Assembly: GCA_002392915.1 (NCBI GenBank)
Contig: DGHQ01000017.1
Span: 1-64,000, forward strand
From: Bacteroidales bacterium UBA3844
GTDB lineage: Bacteria > Bacteroidota > Bacteroidia > Bacteroidales > Paludibacteraceae
Length of the DNA stretch: 64,000 nucleotides
Direction: 5' to 3'
Shown here: piece by piece, positions 8,602 through 16,004 of the stretch
Position numbering within the stretch: position 1 is the first letter of the stretch
How the letters are laid out: each line of letters begins with the position of its first letter
Made by a program: the position numbers and the translations under genes
The notes under the pieces: generated by a model
What the model was told of the DNA's origin: nothing
Seen by the model: only the letters and a program-made list of their open reading frames with translations
The model's database searches: none

Positions 8602-9171
8602 TTAATCCTCCTCTTTGTTAGTAAACGTAAATTTGCAACGCCCAAGTCCACGATTGCGGTTTTGTCCGAGGCGTTTGATATAATCGAAAGACTTGCAGAT
8701 AATCTTTTCAACTTCCTCATCTATATTGTCGGCTATGATGCTACCATTTACGGTGCAGGGAACAACAACTTCAATTTTTCTTAAACTATGTTCAACTGCA
8801 ATGCCTTCGTCGTCGATAGCGGTGCTAGCTATCGTGCGGTAAAGAAAGTTTGATGCGTTGTTTTGTGTTATTGATTTTTTCAGTGCTTTGGATAATTCTG
8901 CATTGGTAAAAAACAAATCTCCTTTGCCAAGGTCATCGGCATTTTCGAAATAACCAAAAGCCTTTTCTATTTTTTCTTTGTCAGTTTTGACTTTTGAAAA
9001 CTGAATAATGTCATTAACAGCCTCTTTAACGAGCCCTTTTACTGTCTTACCAGGTACAAATGGCAAGTTGTCCTTGTCTTTGATTACAAGGGCATCAAGG
9101 TCTGCTCCTGCGGCAAGTCCGGATCCGCAATGCCAATCGTCAAAAAACTGAATTGTATAGTTAATCTTCAT
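8602..9171 (-). CDS. Cas7-group RAMP protein (Csm3-like)
   Basis: A compact 189-aa Cas7. It has D24-L-D26 followed by ALVIKDKDNLPFVPGKTVKG (27-46), matching the Csm3 pattern in which an aspartate just before the 'PV/LV...D..G-LP-IPGSSLKG' motif cuts target RNA. It ends with a glycine-rich RNA-binding loop (LGQNRNRGLGR, about 168-178). The start overlaps the cas10 stop by 11 nt, which implies translational coupling. D24 or D26 is the likely catalytic residue. Confidence 0.8.
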   Translation of the reverse strand: MKINYTIQFFDDWHCGSGLAAGADLDALVIKDKDNLPFVPGKTVKGLVKEAVNDIIQFSKVKTDKEKIEKAFGYFENADDLGKGDLFFTNAELSKALKKSITQNNASNFLYRTIASTAIDDEGIAVEHSLRKIEVVVPCTVNGSIIADNIDEEVEKIICKSFDYIKRLGQNRNRGLGRCKFTFTNKEED

Positions 9172-10711
9172 CTTTAACCTCCTTTGTTACTTGCGAATTG
9201 ATTGTATGAACCGTGAAAATGTCGTAAACGGGATAAAGTGTTGTCTTTTTGTCCTCGCTTTTAATTTCCTTTGTTACTTCATCTACAAAAGACTTCATTT
9301 TAGGAGAAACGATTGATTTCAAACGGTTTAAATTCTGTTCCGCCTTTTCCGGATTGCCAATCATATCTGACATCCATTCGCGAAGATGTGTTTTTACAGC
9401 ATTACCTTCCTTGCCTATAAGTTTTTGGGCATAACCCATCAAATCGCCAATAGTGATATTGTGCTTGTCTTTTTTGTATGCTTTTCCCCAATCATCATTG
9501 ATGTAATACGGTCCGAACAAGAACGAAATGCATTCGTTTGGTGTCAGTTCTCGACTAATAATATCATCGAAACTGTTTACAAAACTGTCTTGAACCTTGT
9601 GGAACATCAGACAAGATTGTGCCAATTCATTGGCTTTCAAGTCTGTCTTGGCGTGATTCTTTGCCTTTTTGCACAAGTCCTCAGCCAAATTATATCCGTA
9701 GTAGAATGGAAACGACGACTTGACGTATGCAACGCCCGCACAAGCGGTAAGGTTCTTGAATTGAAGTTCTGCCTTACGATAGATTTCCGTTAGTTCTTTG
9801 CTTCCTGTGTTTTTCTCAAACTCCTTAATGAATGTTGTCACGTAATCCAATGCCAAGTCAGCACGGCAGACAACGGTGAAATCGTCGCCACCAAGCACTA
9901 TGGGGCGAATCGGTATTCGCTGGCTCCATTTATAGTCGCAATTTTTCAAAAGATAATTGTATGCTTTTTCAGCTGATTTGATAGTGGCTTGGTCTAGTAG
10001 TTCCGAAAAATCTTTATACAACTTTTGGTCTGTGCCAATCTCCCTAACGATTTGTCCAAGACCGTTGCCATCTGCGTGAATAACTGCAATCCAATCGTTC
10101 TGGCAAGTCATTTCATCGATATTGTGGCAAATAACATTGTTGCTAATGTAATCAGATCCAAAGGCTTTTTGACAGAGTTGTTGCGTTACATTCTCCATCT
10201 TAAACTTTTGATTCTGAGCAATATCAACATTATCATCAACAAGTGGTAATCCCGTTTGTGGACTGCGTTTGATGCCCATAAGTCCGAGAGTTTGACTACG
10301 CATTAGTTTGTTGCGCTGAGTTTTTAGTAGTTTGTGCAGTTGGATTACAGCGACTTTAAATTCTTTGTAATCGCCTTCCATTTTCACTACTGCTTGGCTA
10401 AATGTTATGCCGGGTGCAAATTCTTGAATTATCTTAGGAGCTTTTTTTACTAAATTTTTGCATTTAGACTCATCTTCAAAAATGTAAATTATATTACCTG
10501 CAGCGTGAAGGATAGCATTGTTGTCTTTAATCAATGCTTCTTGCGCTGTTTTTGCATCCATATTATTTTTGTTCGTGAGCATTTCGTAAAATTTTACCGT
10601 ACATATTTCCTCTACAAGCTCACTCGCCCCGACAATCTCCCGGAGCTTGTTTGTCTGAAAAATGAAGCCTTGGATGCCTTGCACCGCCGCTCCGTATAAA
10701 AATTTTGTCAT
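9161..10711 (-). CDS. cas10: Cas10, type III-D, without HD domain
   Basis: A 516-aa Cas10, short for the family because it starts directly with the first palm-like domain (YGAAVQGIQGFIFQTNKLREI) and has no N-terminal HD nuclease. The cyclase palm is intact: HADGNGLGQI (212-221) and the GGDD motif at 274-277, which make cyclic oligoadenylate when target RNA is bound. Loss of HD is a reported property of III-D Cas10s. With two CARF effectors downstream, signalling should be the main output. It begins 7 nt after cas6 and overlaps the Cas7 gene. Confidence 0.9.
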   Translation of the reverse strand: MTKFLYGAAVQGIQGFIFQTNKLREIVGASELVEEICTVKFYEMLTNKNNMDAKTAQEALIKDNNAILHAAGNIIYIFEDESKCKNLVKKAPKIIQEFAPGITFSQAVVKMEGDYKEFKVAVIQLHKLLKTQRNKLMRSQTLGLMGIKRSPQTGLPLVDDNVDIAQNQKFKMENVTQQLCQKAFGSDYISNNVICHNIDEMTCQNDWIAVIHADGNGLGQIVREIGTDQKLYKDFSELLDQATIKSAEKAYNYLLKNCDYKWSQRIPIRPIVLGGDDFTVVCRADLALDYVTTFIKEFEKNTGSKELTEIYRKAELQFKNLTACAGVAYVKSSFPFYYGYNLAEDLCKKAKNHAKTDLKANELAQSCLMFHKVQDSFVNSFDDIISRELTPNECISFLFGPYYINDDWGKAYKKDKHNITIGDLMGYAQKLIGKEGNAVKTHLREWMSDMIGNPEKAEQNLNRLKSIVSPKMKSFVDEVTKEIKSEDKKTTLYPVYDIFTVHTINSQVTKEVKDED

Positions 10712-10718
10712 ATTTTTT

Positions 10719-11384
10719 CTATTTTCTGTTTGTTATATTTCCAAATCCATGACTTACTCCTTTTCCCAATCCCAAAAAGTCTGGTATTGTGATGTTTGCC
10801 ATGAAATCAAGATCAAAACTCATCATTTTGATACCTTTGAATGTTACATTATATGTATCTATTATTTCCTCCAATTTGACACAAAGAGGTGTTTCTATCG
10901 TCATTTCCAATCCTTTGGCCATCGATAGTATATTTCCTGTCATTATTTTTTCCAATATTTGGTATTTTTCCACGATCCCTTTGGCTTTCATATATGTTTC
11001 GTAGTTTTCGGAGTTGAATGGTAACCATTTCCTTATTCTATATGGTATTAACTCTTCTGTGATTGTTATGTTATGGTATTTGGCAACAATCTCGTCAACT
11101 TCACAAACTATGGACCTTTTGCCTATCTGTAGAGATAATTCTTGTCTGCTAAAGAATTCTCCAATGACTTCTGTGCCTTCTCCCACGCACATGATGGCCG
11201 CTTTGCCTCCTATTCTTTTATATTGAATAAGTGGGTAGGAATATCTGAATCCATCATCTGTATGGTTATGGAAAAGTATGCTGTGATTTTCTTCCAATAT
11301 GGCGTTTATTGCCCCTCTAAATAATGGAATCTCACTTTGTCTTATCTCTGCCGTAAACTTGATTAAAAAAGTCCTAATTTTCAT
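10719..11384 (-). CDS. cas6: Cas6 pre-crRNA endoribonuclease
   Basis: A 221-aa protein with the C-terminal glycine-rich RNA-binding loop of Cas6, GLGKGVSHGFGNI (about 206-218), and a two-ferredoxin-like layout. Cas6 cuts within CRISPR repeats to leave an 8-nt 5' handle, here predicted to be ATTAAGAC. H21-like positions are not certain; a histidine in the N-terminal half probably takes part in catalysis, but I cannot pick it by eye. It is the first gene of the minus-strand operon, so the operon promoter should lie in the 11.4-11.6 kb region. Confidence 0.8.
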   Translation of the reverse strand: MKIRTFLIKFTAEIRQSEIPLFRGAINAILEENHSILFHNHTDDGFRYSYPLIQYKRIGGKAAIMCVGEGTEVIGEFFSRQELSLQIGKRSIVCEVDEIVAKYHNITITEELIPYRIRKWLPFNSENYETYMKAKGIVEKYQILEKIMTGNILSMAKGLEMTIETPLCVKLEEIIDTYNVTFKGIKMMSFDLDFMANITIPDFLGLGKGVSHGFGNITNRK

Positions 11385-11510
11385 TCCGTTTTTTTTTGTT
11401 TATGATGCTAAATTATATAAAAAATAATTAGTTTCGTCTAAAGTAATGATGTTTTTGGACATAAATCACTCACTTTCTAAGTTGGTATTTAGTCGGTATT
11501 TTACTCAATG

Positions 11511-11518
11511 CAAATGTA
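11511..11518 (-). promoter_or_regulatory. Candidate -7 element for the cas operon
   Basis: TACATTTG on the minus strand matches TAnnTTTG and is followed by the GC dinucleotide often seen there. It lies 127 nt upstream of the cas6 start. No TTG occurs at the ideal 19-nt spacing, so support is limited. Confidence 0.35.
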
Positions 11519-11603
11519 ATATCTCGATTTGTGTCTTGTTGAATATTTTGTGTTTAAGGTCTACGTTATTATGAAATGTTTCACATATATGAGGTAAGAG
11601 TTT

Positions 11604-11638
11604 AAAAAACAAAAACGCATCCAATTTCTTGGGTGCGT
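11604..11638 (-). terminator. Intrinsic terminator, minus strand
   Basis: ACGCACCC (11638-11631) pairs with GGATGCGT (11622-11615) across an 8-nt loop with one G-U pair, followed on the minus strand by TTTTTGTTTTTT. It would end a minus-strand transcript coming from 11.65-12.0 kb and insulate the cas operon. No convincing gene for that transcript was found. Confidence 0.65.
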
Positions 11639-12207
11639 CGCTACTTTGCTTTAGATCTAACAAACAAACCAAATTAGAACTTTGGAGCGTACTTCTTGTA
11701 AAGCTTAGTCAACAAAATATTAATAAGTACCATCGTTTATATTTTTTAAGTCTTTTTTTTCTTTTTGACGATGCAAAATTATGCTTTATAACACACAAAT
11801 GCAAGTGTTTTGGGTAAAATTTTAAAAGAAATTTATGCTTTTTGACACTAAAATTAAATTGAAAGAATTTTGCTTGTTTTGCTTCAAGTTTGAAACTTTT
11901 TGCATCCTTTTGGTTAAAATTTTGAACAACAATTTTTGAGTATTTGTTCATATTCCATTTTCCCCTTTTCTTATAAATAAAGAATGGATGGCTTTTTTGA
12001 TATATACATTGCATTAGAGTGTCGTCGTTACTCCAAATAATAAAAAACTTATCATATTTTATGCTTTACAACTCCTTTCTACATATTTATTGCTTAATTC
12101 TCTTTTTTATCCTTATTTTTATGCCCTAAAAAACACAAATTGTGAAGAATATTAATTGGCTATGTGGATAAACATGCGATATAGTGGTGTTGATGAACAG
12201 AATGGGG
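11639..12207. other. AT-rich spacer between cas operon and GH16 gene
   Basis: No supported gene. A 19-codon minus-strand reading frame (11741-11682, ending KLYKKYAPKF) sits just ahead of the terminator at 11604-11638 and could be a leader peptide or part of a small RNA. A longer minus-strand frame covering 11709-12014 is lysine/phenylalanine-rich and looks like random AT-rich translation. Confidence 0.4.
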
Positions 12208-12215
12208 TAGGTTTG
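12208..12215 (+). promoter_or_regulatory. Candidate -7 element for the GH16 gene
   Basis: TAGGTTTG matches TAnnTTTG, 49 nt before the GH16 start codon. The nearest TTG (12190-12192) is at a short 15-nt spacing. Confidence 0.35.
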
Positions 12216-12264
12216 GATTTTATCCATACAATTAATTTAAAACAAATGAAATTCTAATAGCAAT

Positions 12265-13725
12265 ATGAAATCTAACATTTCAGCAGCGTTGACTGCATTT
12301 TCACTTTTTACTGCCGCTTATGCCGCTCCACCTTCTTCTTCAGGGTGGACAATGGTTTTTAATGACGAGTTTGAAGGAAACTCTCTCGACAAGAGCAAGT
12401 GGAACCCTACTTATAATTGGGGACATACACATAATCACCAGGCATACTGTGTCGAGGAAAATGTCTCTGTCAAGGATGGAAAACTGATTATCAGGGCTGA
12501 CGCTCGTCGCCATCCGGAAGCTCCTGCCACATGCTCCAATGGAGGAAAAACATATTCTTTGGACTATACTTCAGGAGCTATCGACACGCGTGGACATTTT
12601 GAAGTGAACGGCGGATATATAGAAGGACGTTTCAAGATGCCGTGGCAACTTGGCACATGGCCCGCATTCTGGACTTTGCAGGATGGTTGGCCGCCTGAAA
12701 TAGATATTTTTGAGGTGCCGCACGAGCGTAATCTTCATCACTACTATTTGCATTACACTAAGACAGATTGGTATGCGTCTCACGGTTCGGCTTGGGATCA
12801 TGAAGCTTCCTTCGGTGGCACTCACACTGGTCCTGACAAAAGCGCGGATTTCCACACTTATGGACTTGAGTGGACCAGCTCATATTTGAAATTTTACTTT
12901 GATGATAAGGTTATCGCTACATATAATCGTCCGACGGAGATTAGTCAGCTGAAAGGAAATTATATCATCATCAATCTGGCTGTAGGCGGTTGGGCAGGCG
13001 ATAATATTCAGGTGACAAATGCCAATCCAGCGTATTTAGAGTGCGACTGGGTGCGTGTGTGGAAGAAGGATGCGAGTGAGATGATACCTTCTGATAAGGT
13101 CAAAGTGATGTCAGTGAGTGAAGGGAAATGTATGAGCGGTGTCACCGGTGATTTGAGCCTGGTGGATTGCAACAGCGACGACGCTTGGATTAATTTGTTT
13201 GAACAGTATAGCGGAACATTCCGTGTGAATATAGCGGGCAAGGTGCTTGATATTGAAGGAGAAAGTAAAGAAGACGGTGCTAAAGCAGGAATTTGGGATT
13301 GGAATGGAGGTGGACATCAGCAGTTCGCTTTTGAAAAACAGCCAAACTATACGTCGAATGTAGTGACGATGATGGCTCGCCATAGCGAAAAATATCTTCA
13401 GGTCGGAAAAGACGGGACTATCTTCCAGGCTCCATTGCCAGACGACAAATCAGCTCTTTGGAGAATTTTCCAGCCTGGAGAAGAGATTGTTACTTCAGCG
13501 GATGATTTGAAAAGTGGCGATCAAGTTCGTTTCATAGATAATAAATTGGTATGGAGTGGGGAAGAGCAGCAAAAGATGCTGGTGGAAGTCTATGATTCAC
13601 GTGGAGTCTGCTGTTTGGTGGATGAAATTGGTGGTGGCAAGACGGAGGTGAGCCTGCAAATGTTGCCAACAGGAATCTATTTCATTACTATAAATGGAGG
13701 AATGGTGATGAAAATCAGAAAATAG
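12265..13725 (+). CDS. Secreted GH16 beta-glucanase (laminarinase-like) with C-terminal sorting domain
   Basis: A 486-aa exported enzyme. A signal peptide (1-20, ending AAYA) precedes a GH16 domain (about 27-268) with the catalytic ExDxxE motif E145-I-D147-I-F-E150; E145 is the expected nucleophile and E150 the acid/base. GH16 enzymes hydrolyse beta-1,3/1,4-glucans. Residues about 275-400 look like a ricin-type/CBM13-like lectin module (repeated LDIEGES, QQFAFE, LWRIF). The last ~75 residues (VEVYDSRGV...LPTGIYFITI...MKIRK) resemble a T9SS type-A sorting domain, so the protein is probably displayed or released through T9SS. Monocistronic, with a terminator downstream. Confidence 0.85.
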   Translation: MKSNISAALTAFSLFTAAYAAPPSSSGWTMVFNDEFEGNSLDKSKWNPTYNWGHTHNHQAYCVEENVSVKDGKLIIRADARRHPEAPATCSNGGKTYSLDYTSGAIDTRGHFEVNGGYIEGRFKMPWQLGTWPAFWTLQDGWPPEIDIFEVPHERNLHHYYLHYTKTDWYASHGSAWDHEASFGGTHTGPDKSADFHTYGLEWTSSYLKFYFDDKVIATYNRPTEISQLKGNYIIINLAVGGWAGDNIQVTNANPAYLECDWVRVWKKDASEMIPSDKVKVMSVSEGKCMSGVTGDLSLVDCNSDDAWINLFEQYSGTFRVNIAGKVLDIEGESKEDGAKAGIWDWNGGGHQQFAFEKQPNYTSNVVTMMARHSEKYLQVGKDGTIFQAPLPDDKSALWRIFQPGEEIVTSADDLKSGDQVRFIDNKLVWSGEEQQKMLVEVYDSRGVCCLVDEIGGGKTEVSLQMLPTGIYFITINGGMVMKIRK

Positions 13726-13750
13726 AAATGCATAATGCTTAATGAATAAA

Positions 13751-13784
13751 GAGGGTGTATCAAAATCACATTTGATACACCCTC
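13751..13784. terminator. Bidirectional terminator between convergent genes
   Basis: A perfect 14-bp stem, GAGGGTGTATCAAA (13751-13764) with TTTGATACACCCTC (13771-13784), and a 6-nt loop, lies between the convergent GH16 and beta-barrel genes. The U-tract is weak on both sides, but the stem is strong. Confidence 0.7.
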
Positions 13785-13825
13785 TGCTGTATTTAATTAC
13801 GCATTACGCATTATGAATTATGAAT

Positions 13826-14806
13826 TTATCTAAGCATATATCCGAAGAATAAACCGATGCTTCTTGTTCTTGTGTTACCCACGTTATGTTCTGGTTTGGT
13901 GATGTCTGTCAGACCCATGTCGAAGATGGCTCCGATACAGTACCTTCTGAACTCGTAAGTGGTGGCGAACGAGAATCCGAAATCGAAACGTTTGTATGGA
14001 GCAATGCGAGACATGCTGTTGTTGTCGTAGACACTCTCGTCGAAAACGTCGATTTTAGTTTCTGTCTCGTGAATGATCATATCATCCACGTCGCTTATAT
14101 ATCTTTCTTTGACTTTTCCGTGGATTCCAAATGCCATATACGGACCTGCACTTATATCAAAGCGTCTGTCTTCAGAAATCCAGTTTCTCAACGTCAACTG
14201 ACCAGGGATCTTTATATATCCGATTCTTGTGATTATAGCATTCTCACTTTTGAAATTGGTGGTGTCGATAAAACATTTGCGATGGTTGGACTTCTGTGAA
14301 TAAAATACTCCAGTAGATATCGCAAAATAGTGATGTATGGGAATGTCGATCACGATGCCACCTTCAAGATATGGCAGGAACATTTCGTTCGCGCTTGACT
14401 GCAGGATGTCGATGTCTGTATGGTAAGCCACGCTATGGCCAGATTCTCTTGTCCTTTCAGAAAAACGGCTTATTCCCAATGTGCCTCGGAATCCTACAGA
14501 TACGGGTTCACGACATGGCGGAGCTGGCGGAACCGGGTCTACCACTACCGGACACGGAGCTGGTGATGGCGGTGGCACTGGTACAGGCACCGGCACAGCC
14601 ATTGGTTGCTGAGCTACTGGAGCTGTGGTCTGAGGTGCTTGGATTGGAAAAATATTCACAACAGATGATGCACCTGAAGGTGTAGTGACAGACTCTGTTG
14701 GTGCGGGAGCAGGTGTAGAAGCTGGCACGGAGTCTTGTGCGTACACATTATTAGACAATACAATTATTGAGGCAAAGACCGAACAATAATTCCTGAATTT
14801 CTTCAT
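13826..14806 (-). CDS. Outer-membrane beta-barrel protein with proline-rich linker
   Basis: A 326-aa protein. I start at ATG 14806 because MKKFRNYCSVFASIIVLSNN then gives a clear signal peptide ending YAQ. A Pro/Ala/Val-rich linker follows (about 25-100, with PVPVPVPPPSPAP), then a beta-rich C-terminal domain of about 225 residues starting VSVGFRGTLGISRF. It ends in an aromatic-rich strand (RSIGLFFGYMLR) typical of 8-stranded outer-membrane barrels. Function unknown; structural or porin-like roles are possible. The Pro-rich linker may span periplasmic space. It is convergent with the GH16 gene. Confidence 0.7.
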   Translation of the reverse strand: MKKFRNYCSVFASIIVLSNNVYAQDSVPASTPAPAPTESVTTPSGASSVVNIFPIQAPQTTAPVAQQPMAVPVPVPVPPPSPAPCPVVVDPVPPAPPCREPVSVGFRGTLGISRFSERTRESGHSVAYHTDIDILQSSANEMFLPYLEGGIVIDIPIHHYFAISTGVFYSQKSNHRKCFIDTTNFKSENAIITRIGYIKIPGQLTLRNWISEDRRFDISAGPYMAFGIHGKVKERYISDVDDMIIHETETKIDVFDESVYDNNSMSRIAPYKRFDFGFSFATTYEFRRYCIGAIFDMGLTDITKPEHNVGNTRTRSIGLFFGYMLR

Positions 14807-14991
14807 TGTTGATAAGTCATTAAAATAAGTTGGTGACAAATTTATAATATTTTATTGTATTATTAATGAATTATTTGATGAAAATGCTGTATGTCAACGA
14901 CTTTTTTACTAAATGCTAGCTCTTACTCTCGCAGATTAGAAGGAAAAATTCCAATAATTATCAAGCTCGGCCCCTTGACAATCCTTATTTT

Positions 14992-15229
14992 TAACGTGAG
15001 TTCGGCGAATTGTAATCTACGAATCATTATCAACTTTCGGATCGAAATCCAACCTCCTTTTCTCATAAAAAGACCAAGTCTTTCTCTGTAAACTTTTTCT
15101 CTGTGTGGTTTTATTAAATTTATGTGCTCGCCTTCGGCTCGCACGTGGGGAGGGGTTAGGACGTTCCGTCCTTAACAATCCTCATTTATGACACTCCAAC
15201 TATCTTTTGATTTCGTCGAATTCACGTTA
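14992..15229 (-). repeat. MITE-like interspersed repeat, best copy (R1), with terminal inverted repeats
   Basis: A 238-bp element. The ends TAACGTGAGTTCGGCGAA (14992-15009) and TTCGTCGAATTCACGTTA (15212-15229) are inverted copies matching at 16 of 18 positions. Inside are family modules: CTCATAAAAA..GTCTTTCTCTGT, CTCTGTGTGGTTTTATTAAA, GTGCTCGCCTTCGGCTCGC, and the hairpin GGACG-TTC-CGTCC (15159-15171). No ORF and no clear target-site duplication. Orientation is defined so that the plus form runs from TGAGGATTG to GAGAATTCAAT. Confidence 0.8.
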
Positions 15230-15530
15230 TTTTTAGATGCGAAATGAGGTTCTGTCGCAAAATATTCCAAACAAACTTAATTTGTTTCTCAAATATTGAC
15301 TGATTTGCACCTGATTTCATGTGGATTTTTTATCAAATTATGTGGATTTTTTCGATGAAATGGCGTTTTTTGAAAAAATCCACATAAAATTTTAATAATT
15401 GAACATGCGTGGTTGAATAAAGCAGTAACATTGCAGTACAAAAAGATTTTGACCCTATTATAAATTATTATATCTACTTTATTGCGTGTTGTGAAACAGA
15501 ATGCAATATGATGAAAACTAACTAACATAA
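15230..15530. other. Intergenic stretch with three copies of ATGTGGATTTTTT
   Basis: Direct copies at 15319-15331 and 15340-15352 and an inverted copy at 15373-15385 can form a hairpin (second with third, 20-nt loop). No gene is supported. The stretch ends in the terminator at 15531-15560, so it might be a short transcript. Confidence 0.4.
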
Positions 15531-15560
15531 AAAACCGAATGATTTATCGTTCGGTTTTTT
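15531..15560. terminator. Intrinsic terminator, usable on both strands
   Basis: ACCGAATGA (15534-15542) pairs with TATCGTTCGGT's TCGTTCGGT (15547-15555) around TTTA, flanked by A6 and T6GTTTT runs. The upstream plus-strand transcript is unidentified. Confidence 0.65.
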
Positions 15561-15599
15561 GTTTTAAAATAATGTGAGAAACGATATTATAGTAGGTGT

Positions 15600-15745
15600 G
15601 TGTCATAAATGAGGATTCCAAAGGGCGGTCGAGCACATAAAATTATAATAAACCAGTTCATAGAGAAAGGATATGCCTTTTTTATGAGAAAAAGTGAGAA
15701 TTCAATAAGAAAGTGGAAAATGACTCACAGATTACAATAACAATC
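15600..15745 (+). repeat. Interspersed repeat copy R2
   Basis: It begins TGTCATAAATGAGGATTCC, the reverse of the R1 end-proximal segment, then keeps CGAGCACATAAAATT, CATAGAGAAAGGATATGCC, TTTATGAGAAAAAGTGAGAATTCAATAAG and CAGATTACAAT. The hairpin half is deleted. Confidence 0.7.
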
Positions 15746-16004
15746 AATCATAAAAAAGTTTTTCCCTCTTCCTGATTGAATCTTCATTATGCTATTAGTG
15801 ATTTTGATCCGTATCATTTCTGGTATCCAGTGAATATTGTAATATAATTGATATCTCAGATCCTTGTTTGGAAAATTTTAAGCTAAACTGAATTATCTAT
15901 ATACATAGACAAAAATACCATACTTGTTTGTTCTTTCCTGTTTAATTTGTCATTTACATTTTCATTTGTACTTTTATGGAGTTAATTAATGAAATTTATG
16001 TACT

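Noticed and set aside
911..11384. Type III-B (Cmr) or III-A (Csm) assignment of the operon
   Set aside because: TIGR03986, Csx10-like and double-Cas7 genes with HD-less Cas10 fit III-D better; no small-subunit Cmr5/Csm2 gene was found as a separate ORF.
11709..12014. 101-codon minus-strand reading frame upstream of cas6
   Set aside because: Lys/Phe-rich composition, no start context and no similarity; looks like AT-rich random frame.
15289..15528. 79-codon minus-strand frame overlapping the ATGTGGATTTTTT cluster
   Set aside because: Low-complexity composition and it runs through repeated motifs.
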